Origin: Ariolimax columbianus
Taxonomy: Eukaryota; Mollusca; Gastropoda; Stylommatophora; Arionidae
Assembly: GCA_036924085.1 (NCBI GenBank)
Contig: JAVGWX010000005.1
Span: forward strand, 98,286,172-98,350,171
Length of the DNA: 64,000 nucleotides
Reading direction: 5' to 3'
Made by a program: the position numbers and the translations under genes. Of this stretch, positions 11,562 to 23,959 are shown one piece after another (position 1 is the first letter of the stretch; each line of letters opens with the position of its first letter). The notes beneath the pieces are model-generated. The model was not told the origin of the DNA, did no database searches, and saw nothing but the letters and a program-made list of their open reading frames with translations.

Positions 11562-12412
11562 TCGATATTCACCCTATACGGCGATGGGGTGCGAAACCAC
11601 AAACATAAGACTTAGTTCTTGGTCGGGGTGTCGAAAACAGTAGAGCAGCCACCTCACTGTGAACTGTCGAGACTCACTCCTTGACCACGAGATAGGTCCG
11701 CAAACCAGGCGAACAACATCTCCGTGACATTACCAGGCTTGTCCTCTGGTTAAATGCACTTCTGCTTCGATATCTACCTCTGTACGCTATCAGCCATACC
11801 AATGGACGCAGAAGAGATGCAGACTAGCGGACATTGCACACCTGCCCCACTGTGTCAACATCCCAGGTGGCGGGGAATGCTAGGCGTACCATCCCTGCAT
11901 AGAAGCCAAGAAAATAAAGGGAGCAAAGAGATACCCCACTCACATGCAAATGCTACGTTTCTGGCAGGACGTGACGATCCTGGGATACAGACACGCTGGA
12001 CTGCCTCTCTTCCGGGTAAACCAGTCCATTTCATGTATCATCTCATATATCATCACCGCACCCTATAGACACGAGTAGTGAAGACTTGTTAGTCTGGTAA
12101 GACAACTTCCATAAGAGAGATAACTCTGATCATAAGCAACTGCTGCCTTGCAGATAGGCTGGGGACAGCCAAAGGCTAAGGAGTGCATCCCTACAGAAAC
12201 GCCTGTTGAAATCGGATACACGGGGCCACAAGCCTAACAAAACAGTGCAACGTAAATCGCAGTATGATGACAGTACAACCGATCAGAAAAACGTATGGCG
12301 CTCATCCTGCGGAGTCCCGCAAGGCAGCGATAGTGCCGGGTCTCACGCCTCGAAGGGGCCCACCCTTGACTACTGGTGGTCACCCACCCATGTGTCGTGG
12401 AGTCAAAAGCTG
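11562..12412 (+). mobile_element. 5' leader of I-like LINE copy B
   Basis: This block is homologous to 23960-24830, the leader of copy C. Shared landmarks are CGATATTCACCC, GGTCGGGGTGTC, AGAGCAGCCACCTCACTG, GACGCAGAAGAGATGCAG, TCTGGCAGGACGTGACGATC and CAGTGCAACGTA. In C it runs directly into the endonuclease start, so I take it as the 5' untranslated or ORF1-equivalent part of the family. No long shared reading frame was found. A short segment near 12190-12270 also matches the SINE-like element at 63.9 kb. In B the leader ends abruptly at about 12412, where it is joined to RT-upstream sequence. Confidence 0.75.
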
Positions 12413-14943
12413 CTCACAGGGAAAAAAGCCGCAAACGCTTTTGTAGAACACTATGCCAAAGCAAACCACATCGAGGTCCTGTCAGATAGGAATGCAGACA
12501 TTAGTGAAGAGCAAAAGGGGCACAAAAACATCATTACGGCACCAGAAGAGCATATGATGGCCAAATTAACAATGAGTGAAATGGAAGAGGCCATGAGAAC
12601 ATTAAAGAAAAGGAAATCTCCCGGAAAAGACGGGATAACAAACGAAATGCTGATGGGGCTGGGCCAAACAGCGAAGAGGAAACTGCTATCGGTCCTGAAC
12701 CAAAGCGGGAAAAGGGGAATTGTACCCCAGGCATGGAAAGACACAGTACTTGTACCAGTACCGAAGAAAGGAAAGGACAAAACAGATCCGAATGGATACA
12801 GGCCTATCAGCCTACTGAGCTGTGTCGGCAAACTGATGGAACGTATGATTAAAACCAGACTGATGTGGCATCTGGAAGAAAAACGAATACTAATTCCACA
12901 GCAAGCCAGCTTTAGACAGCACAGATCCACTGAGGACTAGGTCATCCTCATAGCCCAGGAAATAGAAGATGCCTACCAGGCACAGAAACACACAGTAGCG
13001 GTTTGGGTGGACCTGGAAAAGGCATTTGACAAAGTCTGGAAAGATAGACTTAGAGTCAAGCTAAGGAGAAGTGAAGTTTGTGGGAGAATGTACAAGTGGA
13101 TCAACCACTACCTCAAACAAAGAACGGCCAGAGTCCAAGTACAAGGGCAGATGAGCAAAAACATGAGCAGGGAGTACCCCAAGGGGGAGTACTGTCACCC
13201 ACACTCTTCCTGGTGTATATAAACGACATTACAGAGAATATACCACGAAGAGTCCATAGCTCAATGTTTGCAGACGATCTGGCTATGTGGACCTCTGAAA
13301 AGAATCTCACCATAGCAAGAAATCGGATGCAGCAGGCTCTAACATCGATGGAAGAGTGGGCGAACTCATGGCTGGTCAAAATAAACGAGGAGAAAACCAC
13401 ATGCACAATATTCTCGCTTTCAATCAAACCACAAAACACCAAATTAAGTCTAAATGCCAAACGACAACCCAAACTATGTGGGAGTCACATTTGATCGGCG
13501 AATGACATGGAAAAGTCAGATCGAGAGAAACCGAATGAGAGCCAGAGAAAGAATGGCAATCATGAGGAAACTGACTGGCACAAGCTGGTGAGCAGACGAA
13601 AGTATACTAAAGAAACTGTACACTGGAAGAGTGAGACCAGTTCTCGAGTATGGCATTGCGGCATGGACAACAGCAGCAAAGGCGAACTTCGATAAAGTTA
13701 ACAAACTTCAAAACCAAGCCATGAGAGTTATAACAGGAGGCATCAAGTCAACGCCAATTGTAGAACTTGAAAAGATTACAAAGCTGCAACGCATGACCGA
13801 TAGAAGAGACTGCAGAGCCCAGCTGCAGTCAGAGAAACTCCGAAGACTGACTGACCACCCAATGTACCAGAGACTAAACAATTTGGGAACTGGAAAACTA
13901 AAGCAGAGAAACTTTGCAGAAATAGCCAAAGCAAAGATGAACGAAGATCCCATAAACGCACTAACAACACCAAAGTCCATCACTACTGAACGAAAACCTA
14001 CCTGGAGGCAGGATATATTTCCAGAGGTGGTAGAAAATATACCAGGTATTGGAAACAAAAACTGCCAGACTGAAAAAGAAAGGAGAGTTACTACCAGAAG
14101 CTTTATATCGAAAAACTACCCAAGCATGGACTGGACCCATGCATACACCGACGGCTCTGTAACAGACACTACACAGAACGGAGGGGCAGGAGCATTCCTG
14201 AACCTACCAAATGGCAGAAAAATAACACTGTCATTCGCTACTGGTAAGTACACAAGCAATTTCAGAGCGGAGGCAGAGGCACTGAGGGTGGCAGTGGAAG
14301 AAATGGTGACACATAAAGAAAATGAAAGCCATATAGTCCTGCTTACAGATGCTCTGGCCGTAGTCACAGCGCTAAAAGGCCAGAAAAACAATGAGCTTAA
14401 TGACTTAAGAGCAGCACTCTGTCAACTATGCCAGCAGTCTGCACCAAAAAGGGTAGTGGTACAGTGGGTCCCATCACACTACAACATCCAAGGCAACGAG
14501 GAGGCAGACAGACTGGCAAAAGAAGGTGCAAGACTACCACAAACAGATACTAGTATGACGTACGAAGAGTCAAAACGGCTTATAAAAGCCAGGTACATGA
14601 CCAAATGGGAAACTGAACATACCGGCTACACCAAAAACGATGCCTATTACCAGTTCAACAGAAGAGAGCAGGTCGTTGTCTTCAGACTTCGCACTGGCCA
14701 CAATAGACTGAGGTACCACCTATTCAACAAATTGAAGATAGGTGGTACCGACGAATGCCCGTGTGGTACCGAGAAAATGACCGCTGAGCATCTGCTGCAG
14801 AACTGCCCGACATACGAGGATCAGAGAGAGCAGATGTGGCCATCACCAGTGGAACCACAAGAGAAGCTCTATGGCAGTGTCGACAGCCTCAGGATGACCG
14901 CCGCTTTTTTCGAAAAAATAATGGTTACGAAGAAGAAGAAGAA
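12413..14943 (+). pseudogene. I-like LINE copy B: RT and RNase H
   Basis: This is the polyprotein of an I/Nimbus-like LINE with the whole endonuclease deleted; compare D at 37485 onward. RT shows GYRPISLLSC near 12797, AFDKVWKDRL near 13023, QGVPQGGVLSPTLF near 13175 and SMFADDLAMW near 13265. RNase H shows YTDGSVTDTTQNGGAG near 14145, the Glu in AEALRVAVEEM, the Asp in LLTDAL, and QWVPSHYNIQGNEEAD near 14462. A Cys-rich tail (ECPCGT...HLLQNC) follows near 14753. Relative to D there is a stop at 12938 (CAG to TAG), a 7-bp deletion near 13160, a ~13-bp deletion near 13455 and a stop at 13589 (GGA to TGA). From 13592 the frame is open, and a small deletion removed the normal stop, so it reads on to 15070 through the (GAA)n tail into flanking DNA. 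It is inactive. Confidence 0.9.
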
Positions 14944-15374
14944 GAAACACATACAAGAATGGCTATATCAGTGGGCTACATTACAAACGGGCCGAGTAGA
15001 TGTTAGACATCAAACAAAACCAGATCCCAGGATCCAGCCAAGAAATTGGAAAGAAGAGGTTAGAGTTTGATTTAGAAACTGCGAGTATGTCATGTCCCTC
15101 TCTACAAACACCTGCATAGAATAGACACACATCGAGATAAAGGGCAGCTTCTGTCACCAACACAAGGAATCAGCTGAGGACTCTTTGACCATGTGCCCAT
15201 TGCTAAACAACATGTGAAACCAACGGCCCCCACCGCATCCTACAATAAACAACACACACTTCACATCACCACAACAACTGAGGAAGACGTGTGCTTTTTT
15301 CCAGACAGCATTGTGCTGAAGAGAGCACTGTTATCTAACATTTTTTTAAAGCGCTCACAGTGAATTAAAAACAT
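14944..15374. other. Flank of copy B
   Basis: Copy B's reading frame runs about 40 codons into this DNA. The residues HIQEWLYQW resemble the post-RNase H part of I/Jockey LINEs and may belong to the older host element. The rest is unrecognised. Confidence 0.4.
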
Positions 15375-15655
15375 AATCAGGAAGGAATGATCGATAGAAT
15401 GACTGGGACACATTCTGACATGGGAACGACGAATGGAATGACAGGTAGAAGAAGACAGAGAATATCATTGACATGACGAGGTGAATGAGAAAACAAACAC
15501 AAATGGGCACTAATATAGCCATCAAGCCATACAAAACTCAAACTAATCAGTTTATGAAAATGCTTACCAAATACTACTATCTAACTCTCAAGAGCTGATA
15601 TATTCTAGTTAGCTTAAAATGCTAAATTCCTGTTTTGTTTGTTTTCTCGGCCTAT
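15375..15655 (+). mobile_element. Dispersed LINE 3' tail, copy 2
   Basis: This is the partner of 9080-9365. The order of shared blocks is the same: GGAATGACAGGTAGAAGAAG, then ATATAGCCATCAAGCCATAC, then TTTATGAAAATGCTTACCAAA. Translation gives GTTNGMTGRRRQRISLT, a degenerate LINE tail. Confidence 0.55.
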
Positions 15656-16117
15656 GGAAGTTGTCTATTGACCTATCCATGTGCTGGAAATTTGTTGTTT
15701 TAGAGAAAACACCAGAAATCACGTCATTATTGAAATGTTCTGGGAGTGTTCACTTTTTATTTGTGTAGAAAGAATTTATTTTCTTTTATTTGTATGTATT
15801 TTGTAAATTGATCTGGTCCTTATTAAAGAGTTAATTGTGATTTTGCAGGTTTTTTTCATTTCATTTTACAGCAGACATTAATCATCGCAAAGATCAATTC
15901 GTGCATTGTGTTCGGTTCTGTTCCTGCTGTCAGAATTTGTCTGGCCTCTACTTTGGTTGTGACATGTAGATGCTGAACAGCAGAGGGCAGAAGTGGAAGG
16001 CACACACGCCCGCCTTACACGAATGGGGATTTCACAAGGATTTGTAGCATCATTAGTCATTCTTAGGACATTTACACTTGTACAATACTGGGGTCATACA
16101 TTATCAAATAGTTTGCA
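15656..16117. other. AT-rich spacer
   Basis: No gene or element was recognised. Confidence 0.5.
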
Positions 16118-16186
16118 TTGTACAACATAATCTTCCAGCATTGTACAACATAATCTTCCAGCATTGTACAGCATAATCTTCCAGCA
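16118..16186. repeat. 23-bp tandem repeat, 3 copies
   Basis: Three adjacent near-identical units begin TTGTACAACATAATCTTCCA (16118, 16141, 16164). Confidence 0.9.
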
Positions 16187-16374
16187 ATGTACACAGTTTA
16201 GTTATATTTGCCTGACCTTTCGCTGAATTTTCATAAGGTGAACGTGGAGACCATACATCTGAGAAATCAAATTGTTCAACAATAGGTCTTGCTCTTTTCT
16301 GGAATTTGTTCATACATTTTACCATTCTGACTAAGCAGAAATATGTCCCTGGAAGTGTTAGTTTCTTTAGCTAC

Positions 16375-16562
16375 CGTTTTTCTTCTAAATTAGTACGATT
16401 TTAACGTGCTGCCAGTCGTCTGGTAGACGTCGATCTTTCAATGCTGTTATAAAAAGTCTCTTTAGCCACATTAACCCTGCCCCACTCTCCCTGCATGAAT
16501 TGCATGCGTTGTTATGCCGTCCATACCTGGTGACTCTATTTCTTGAATCATTATGTCAGGTT
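16375..16562 (-). pseudogene. LINE RT N-terminal scrap
   Basis: On the minus strand the sequence reads IQEIESPGMDGITTHAI, then after a frame change LMWLKRLFITALKDRRLPDD followed by WQHVKIVLI. This is the start of a LINE RT, where SPGxDGI is followed by W....xPxxWxxxxIxxI. The same wording recurs in relic H near 27.7 kb (MDGITIEANQ, SIPEDWQC), suggesting the same lineage. Confidence 0.65.
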
Positions 16563-17858
16563 CTGTGTCCTCTGCTGTGTGGTATGAATTCTTTCTCGGT
16601 TAGTACGAGTGAGAAAGTAATTGGACTTGTTTGACTGTATAAGCATATGGTTAGGCGCTTAAAGTGTGTTGGCAAGCAAACCTCATCATATGAAACGAGT
16701 TGCAACAGAAATCGACTGCTGCCAGAGTAAGTTACTGTGTTACAGCATCCTGCAAGGTGACCAGCTGTTTTCATTTTTGAAGCAAGTTTTTCAGAAGTTG
16801 TAACTTGACTTATGTATGATGTCATTTGGATTTCTTAGACCTCTCTTATTGGTTGATTGATGCTGACAACTTGGATCTGTGCTTGTTATTTGTGTCCAGA
16901 ACTTTCTCTCTCTCTATCTCTCTATCTCTCTGACTATCTCTCCTCTCTCTATGTATTCCATGGCCGTTTCTGTTTGCTATGAATCGTCTGGCTATTTGAA
17001 GACCTGTTGCTCGGCATTGGTGTTCTTGTCTTGATCTCTTCTTTGCTAATCTGTCTATCATGTCATTTCCATGTGTATTTGTGTGGCCATCGACCCGTTG
17101 TATAACTGCTTAGAAATAACCAGTGATACGTTGGTCAGGGTCTAATTCTGTGTGAATAATATCAGGCCGGTATTATCCCTCTTCCTTGAGAGACACGTGT
17201 GTATGTGTCCTTGTGCCACGACCACAGATGGACATTTCCCTAAGAATCTCTGAGAGTATACAAACCTCTTTGCTAACGTATATTCAGGGCCCTAGAATGT
17301 ACTAGCCGGGTGAATGTTATGGTTGGCGCTGCTTGGAAATACAGAAAACACAACAATGTGACACAAAATATACACTAAATGCAATCTTTTGGAAAGAAAC
17401 AGTAGAAGGAAAGACAATTTAGGAAGTGAAATAAGATAATAGTTTTTCTTCTTTTTCCTTTTCTCTTTATTTAGATCCTCCGGGAACCGAATTATTCACT
17501 TCTTTAGTCCTGTATAATTTATGAAGAATTGTTTCTATATTTGTCAATCAAATCCAAAAGACTATTCAATACGCCACCCACGTTTGGTCTATGTGAGTGA
17601 CAGCGCGTACAGGACATGGCTTGGAGAGTCATCTTGTACATTCACTAGTTACAGTGGGTTGGAAAAAAAAATGTTATGCGGAGACAGCCTCTCCAGACAT
17701 CTTAGTCGATCAATGTCTTCACGTAACACCGAGGTCAAGAGGCCACTACTTGGTCAACCAACGTAAATTGCGTCGAGGAAAGGTGAAGGTGACAGCTGAT
17801 TTATTAAATAAGGTCTGACTTGATAACATTTCCATCCACTTGCTCCCGGGAGCAGACT
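16563..17858. other. Spacer without recognised genes
   Basis: Mostly AT-rich sequence with a short CT-rich stretch at about 16905-16945 and a T-rich run near 17440-17470. The open frames are short and domain-free. Confidence 0.5.
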
Positions 17859-20800
17859 GCTACTCTAATCACCAGCTACTACTACTCTAATCCCCAGCTA
17901 CTACTACTCTAATCACCAGCTACTACTACTCTAATCCCCAGCTACTACTACTCTAATCACCAGCTACTACTACTCTAATCCCCAGCGACTACTACTCTAA
18001 ACACCAGCTACTGCTACTCTAATCACCAGCTACTGCTACTCTAATCCCCAGCTACTGCTACTCTAATCCCCAGCGACTACTACTCTAATCACCAGCTACT
18101 ACTACTCTAATCCCCAGCTACTGCTACTCTAATCCCCAGCTACTACTACTCTAATCCCCAGCTACTACTACTCTAATCACCAGCTACTGCTACTCTAATC
18201 CCCAGCTACTACTACTCTAATCCCCAGCTACTGCTACTCTAATCCCCAGCTACTGCTACTCTAATCCCCAGCTACTGCTACTCTAATCCCCAGCTACTGC
18301 TACTCTAATCCCCAGCTACTGCTACTCTAATCACCAGCTACTGCTACTCTAATCCCCAGCTACTACTACTCTAATCCCCAGCGACTACTACTCTAATCCC
18401 CAGCTACTGCTACTCTAATCCCCAGCTACTGCTACTCTAATCCCCAGCTACTGCTACTCTAATCCCCAGCTACTGCTACTCTAATCCCCAGCTACTGCTA
18501 CTCTAATCCCCAGCTACTGCTACTCTAATCCCCAGCTACTGCTACTCTAATCCCCAGCTACTGCTACTCTAATCCCCAGCTACTACTACTCTAATCACCA
18601 GCTACTACTACTCTAATCACCAGCTACTACTACTCTAATCACCAGCTACTGCTACTCTAATCCCCAGCGACTACTACTCTAATCCCCAGCTACTGCTACT
18701 CTAATCCCCAGCTACTGCTACTCTAATCACCAGCTACTACTACTCTAATCACCAGCTACTACTACTCTAATCACCAGCTACTACTACTCTAATCACCAGC
18801 TACTGCTACTCTAATCACCAGCTACTACTACTCTAATCACCAGCTACTACTACTCTAATCACCAGCTACTACTACTCTAATCACCAGCTACTACTACTCT
18901 AATCACCAGCTACTACTACTCTAATCCCCAGCGACTACTACTCTAATCACCAGCTACTGCTACTCTAATCACCAGCTACTACTACTCTAATCACCAGCTA
19001 CTACTACTCTAATCACCAGCTACTACTACTCTAATCACCAGCTACTGCTACTCTAATCCCCAGCGACTACTACTCTAATCCCCAGCTACTGCTACTCTAA
19101 TCCCCAGCGACTACTACTCTAATCACCAGCTACTGCTACTCTAATCCCCAGCTACTGCTACTCTAATCCCCAGCTACTACTACTCTAATCCCCAGCTACT
19201 GCTACTCTAATCACCAGCTACTACTACTCTAATCCCCAGCTACTACTACTCTAATCACCAGCGACTACTACTCTAATCCCCAGCTACTACTACTCTAATC
19301 CCCAGCTACTACTACTCTAATCACCAGCTACTACTACTCTAATCACCAGCTACTACTACTCTAATCCCCAGCTACTGCTACTCTAATCACCAGCGACTAC
19401 TACTCTAATCCCCAGCTACTACTACTCTAATCACCAGCTACTACTACTCTAATCCCCAGCTACTACTACTCTAATCCCCAGCTACTACTACTCTAATCCC
19501 CAGCTACTACTACTCTAATCCCCAGCGACTACTACTCTAATCCCCAGCTACTGCTACTCTAATCCCCAGCTACTGCTACTCTAATCCCCAGCTACTGCTA
19601 CTCTAATCACCAGCGACTACTACTCTAATCACCAGCTACTACTACTCTAATCCCCAGCGACTACTACTCTAATCACCAGCTACTACTACTCTAATCCCCA
19701 GCGACTACTACTCTAATCACCAGCTACTACTACTCTAATCCCCAGCGACTACTACTCTAATCACCAGCGACTACTACTCTAATCCCCAGCGACTACTACT
19801 CTAATCACCAGCTACTACTACTCTAATCACCAGCTACTACTACTCTAATCACCAGCTACTACTACTCTAATCACCAGCTACTACTACTCTAATCCCCAGC
19901 TACTACTACTCTAATCCCCAGCTACTACTACTCTAATCCCCAGCTACTGCTACTCTAATCCCCAGCTACTGCTACTCTAATCCCCAGCTACTGCTACTCT
20001 AATCCCCAGCTACTGCTACTCTAAACACCAGCTACTGCTACTCTAATCCCCAGCGACTACTACTCTAATCCCCAGCTACTGCTACTCTAATCCCCAGCTA
20101 CTGCTACTCTAATCCCCAGCTACTGCTACTCTAATCCCCAGCTACTGCTACTCTAAACACCAGCTACTGCTACTCTAATCCCCAGCGACTACTACTCTAA
20201 TCCCCAGCTACTGCTACTCTAAACACCAGCTACTGCTACTCTAATCCCCAGCGACTACTACTCTAAACACCAGCTACTGCTACTCTAATCCCCAGCGACT
20301 ACTACTCTAAACACCAGCTACTGCTACTCTAATCACCAGCTACTACTACTCTAATCCCCAGCTACTACTACTCTAATCCCCAGCTACTGCTACTCTAAAC
20401 ACCAGCTACTGCTACTCTAATCCCCAGCGACTACTACTCTAAACACCAGCTACTGCTACTCTAATCCCCAGCGACTACTACTCTAAACACCAGCTACTGC
20501 TACTCTAATCACCAGCTACTGCTACTCTAATCACCAGCTACTACTACTCTAATCCCCAGCTACTACTACTCTAATCACCAGCGACTACTACTCTAATCAC
20601 CAGCTACTGCTACTCTAATCCCCAGCTACTACTACTCTAATCACCAGCGACTACTACTCTAATCCCCAGCGACTACTACTCTAATCACCAGCTACTACTA
20701 CTCTAATCCCCAGCGACTACTACTCTAATCACCAGCTACTACTACTCTAATCCCCAGCGACTACTACTCTAATCACCAGCTACTACTACTCTAATCACCA

Positions 20801-21219
20801 GCTACTACTACTCTAATCACCAGCTACTGCTACTCTAATTACCAGCTACTGCTACTCTAATCACCAGCTACTACTACTCTAATCACCAGCTACTACTACT
20901 CTAATCCCCAGCTACTACTACTCTAATCACCAGCTACTGCTACTCTAATCACCAGCTACTACTACTCTAATCACCAGCTACTACTACTCTAATCACCAGC
21001 TACTACTACTCTAATCACCAGCTACTACTACTCTAATCACCAGCTACTACTACTCTAATCACCAGCTACTACTACTCTAATCACCAGCTACTACTACTCT
21101 AATCACCAGCTACTACTACTCTAATCACCAGCTACTGCTACTCTAAACACCAGCTACTGCTACTCTAATCACCAGCTACTGCTACTCTAATCACCTGCTA
21201 CTCTAATCACCAGCTACTG
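17859..21219. repeat. 22-bp satellite, about 150 copies
   Basis: The unit is CAGCTACT(A/G)CT followed by ACTCTAATC(A/C)C, 22 bases, repeated over 3.36 kb with almost no indels. Three positions vary: T/G in CAG-C(T/G)ACT, A/G in ACT(A/G)CT, and A/C in ATC(A/C)CC. A rarer variant has AAACACC in place of AATCACC. The G form at the first position is followed by A at the second in the copies I read. Every frame meets stops on both strands, so it is non-coding. It is too regular and spacer-free to be a CRISPR array. Confidence 0.97.
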
Positions 21220-21486
21220 GTTTGCGGATTACACAATGAGACTGAAGAAATTTTCAGTTGGGATAGACCTGTACGCTTCGCAATAGCCGCAATACCAATA
21301 GAATTCAGCATCGAAGTATGAAACAAAATCGAAATATTGATGGCGGCACACAAAATTTACCAGTCAATGTAGTGGCAACAAAGACGAGAGATGTCTTACT
21401 GGATACAGCACGGAATATGATCCCTATGAAAATATATTAGAAGCAGAACTATATCACAGAATGTACGCTACCAGTTTTAGAAGAAA
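21220..21486. other. Junction between satellite and LINE relic G
   Basis: No clear domain was found. It may be decayed upstream sequence of relic G. Confidence 0.4.
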
Positions 21487-23215
21487 GAAGAAAAATTAGA
21501 CGAATAGGAGTACACCGCAATAGCAATGAAAACAGAGATTGCAATAGGGAAATCAGAAGAAATATCATTTAGGACAAAAAACAATTATTAGCAAATACTT
21601 TCAGCAAAATCGAAGAACTTCAGCAACAAGGGAAAGTAAGAGAAATTTTATGGAAATTAGAAAACTGACCAGAAAATTCCAACCCTCACTTCATACAAGA
21701 ATGTTGTGGAACTGAGACACTGGTACGTTCTGGCATAACGTACTGTCCAGGACAATAGACTGACCAAGACAACTATCTCCCTTTCATGCAGCGCTCCCTG
21801 GAAGCAGCCTGTTTACAAGGTAGTCTGGCTGACGAGATGAGAATCGACGTTATTCCCAGTAGTAGTAAGTGTCACGCAGGTGAAGCCAATCATAGCACAA
21901 CCGCCTTGAGGACCGCTCGTTTGGGATGTGAGAGAGCAAAGATGCATGCACTAACTACAGCACCATTACCCCAAGAAGCCATGACAGCAAATTATTATCA
22001 CGTATTATCATTAAGAGATTAGAATATAAAGTAGAATATGAAATACATGAAACGCAGGCAGGTTTCAAACAAGGTAGAGGCACACGAGATCGGATCTTTA
22101 ATTTGTGAAACGTATTTGAAAAATTCAGAGAATTCAATACTGACCTACATACATGCTTCTTAGATTACGCCAAGTCTTTTGATTGTGTTCAACATCAACT
22201 ATGGCAAATAATGAAAGATATGGGTTTTGCAACACACCTAATACACCTAACACACCTAATACACCTAATACACATAATACACCTAATACACCTAATACAC
22301 CTAATACACATAATACACCTAATACACATAATACACCTAATACACATAATACACCTAATACACATAATAGAAACACTTTACAGTCTCCAACAAGCTGCCG
22401 TCATAATCAACGAAGACACATGAACTAAGAAATGCAGATGACACAGTTACGCTCTGAAACAGCGCTGATGACCTGATACAATTGCTTACGTTCGTTCAGA
22501 AGTATAGTGAAGTTCATAATCGTTTTATAAATATAAAAAATAAAGATAATGTCCATTGGCACACATAGACCCAAACACAAAATCCCTATTGGTAATGAAG
22601 AGATTAAACACGGGGATTACCTTGAATTCAGTGGCTCTATGATAGCACAGAAGTACTGTGCAAGGGAAGTAAGGAGACGTTTGTCGATAGCGATGCAGAA
22701 ACTGAATAGCACTCAAAATGCGAGACACAATGCTAATAAATAATTAAAATTGAAGATCTTAACAACATGCATATTCCCGGTGACAGTGTACGGATGCGAG
22801 AAATAGAACATCACACAAGTATTAAGAAAGAAGCCGGGCTTTCAAGACAAAATGCTACAGAAGGATCCTCAAAATACCTTGGGTAAAGAAAACAACAAAT
22901 AACGTCAGGCTGCAAGACCAGAATGCCAACGAGAACTGAATAAATAAACCACTTTGTCTCAGAAACTGAGGTTTTTCGGCCACATCAAGCACCAGGACAG
23001 ACTGGTAAAAGCAGTTCTGGAAGGTATTGTTCCAGGAAGACAAGGTAAATGCGGATCAAGGCGTAGATGGACACAAAACATCAAGGACACCATAAACATG
23101 AACATTGAGCAGGTAAGTAGACTGATAGCTGATGAGACTCATATCGAATGACTGGAGTGAGAGCGACGTTTTGCGAAGGACGTGCTACATGATTATGATG
23201 TGACAAGCAAGCGTC
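21487..23215 (+). pseudogene. LINE relic G (linker, RT, C-terminus)
   Basis: The endonuclease-RT linker is legible as SKIEELQQQGKVREIL near 21609. RT fingers follow as ETQAGFKQGRGTRDRIFNL near 22050 and CFLDYAKSFDCVQHQLW (motif A) near 22155. A 9-bp minisatellite interrupts MGFATHLI, and coding resumes as IETLYSLQQAAVIINEDT. The catalytic box reads NADDTVTL near 22433. IGNEEIKHGDYLEFSGSMI lies near 22585, IFPVTVYGCE near 22772, LRFFGHIKHQDRLVKAVLEG near 22965, GSRRRWTQNI near 23055 and RRFAKDVLHDYD near 23165. Stops and frame changes are frequent, and about 190 bases (21770-21960) do not match. Wording is shared with relics at 49985-50415 and 62715-63812, so these form one lineage. Confidence 0.82.
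22234..22370 (+). repeat. 9-bp in-frame minisatellite inside LINE RT
   Basis: About 15 units of CACCTAATA or CACATAATA lie within relic G between RT motifs A and B. Nine bases equal three codons (His-Leu-Ile or His-Ile-Ile), so the RT frame stays open across the array. The unit matches the adjacent RT residues THLI, pointing to expansion of LINE sequence rather than insertion of foreign DNA. Confidence 0.93.
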
Positions 23216-23629
23216 GTAAAAAGCATAAGTTAATATTCTGGTGCTGTGTGTGTTACCACTTATTCATGCTCTGTAGCCAGTTCATCTAGCTTTGTAACAG
23301 GTCAAGTTGATTTCCCGTGAGATGATCTAGCCATTTTTTTTTCTACCTTGGAATATATTCAATACAGATATTAGTTCCCGCCATATGTCTAAAGTGATCA
23401 TTTCTTATTTTATTTCATCAATGAATTTATATGACATTTCTTTCACACGTTGACATGCTTCTCTCCCATGCCCTGGGCAAAGACCAAGTTTGACATAAAG
23501 TTGGTATAAATATTGAAATATCGCTGCTATTTTGCCAAGCTCTGTCCAGCTGTTTTAAGCTGTGCTGCCAGTTGATAAGTCACAGCCCATCTGTTATCAA
23601 GTTTCGATTTTTAAATGAAAACTTCAAAC
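23216..23629. other. AT-rich spacer
   Basis: No recognised gene. It may contain further decayed parts of reverse-strand relic H. Confidence 0.4.
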
Positions 23630-23959
23630 TTCTTTAAAAATACTAACCAGATAATTGAATGATTGGACCCCCTTAAGTTTGACGTTGTTAACACTTTTGG
23701 TTTAATGGAACACGTGATCTACTAATGCTCATAGTTGATGTCTTCCATAAGGTCATCTTCATATTGTATCTCTACTGATTGTGGCAAACGCATTTCAATG
23801 ATCTGTGTCTTCATCCTTTTACATAAGGCAAGAGTTGTTCATGTACTGAGTTAGGTTCCTGTTATGGTGTTTCAATCTGGCTGGTTTCTCTTGTGATTTT
23901 GCCCATGTAAATGTTGAACAGCAATGGTAAAAGGATGCGTCGCTGTTGAACTATTTTTG
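23630..23959 (-). pseudogene. LINE relic H, downstream half
   Basis: Reading the minus strand from the copy C junction gives QQRRILLPLLFNIYMGKI (RT motif B region, compare RQGCxLSPxLFNIY), then QYEDDL at the catalytic position, then NNVKLKGVQSFNYLVSIF (compare ENVxSFxYLGSI). Together with 27231-27870 it forms one RT domain split by copy C. Confidence 0.65.
23948..23959. repeat. Left target-site duplication of copy C
   Basis: GAACTATTTTTG occurs here and again at 27219-27230, exactly flanking copy C. Confidence 0.85.

Noticed and set aside
13631..15070. Reading the 479-codon frame as a complete host gene
   Set aside because: It is the RNase H half of LINE copy B; the last 40 or so codons are read-through into flanking DNA after loss of the stop.
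17859..21219. Possible CRISPR array or long coding repeat
   Set aside because: Units are contiguous without unique spacers, all frames contain stops, and the surroundings are clearly animal LINE-rich DNA.
21234..21260. TTTGCGGATTACACAATG right after the satellite as an RT FADD box
   Set aside because: It reads FADYTM in one frame, but no RT motifs flank it; probably chance.
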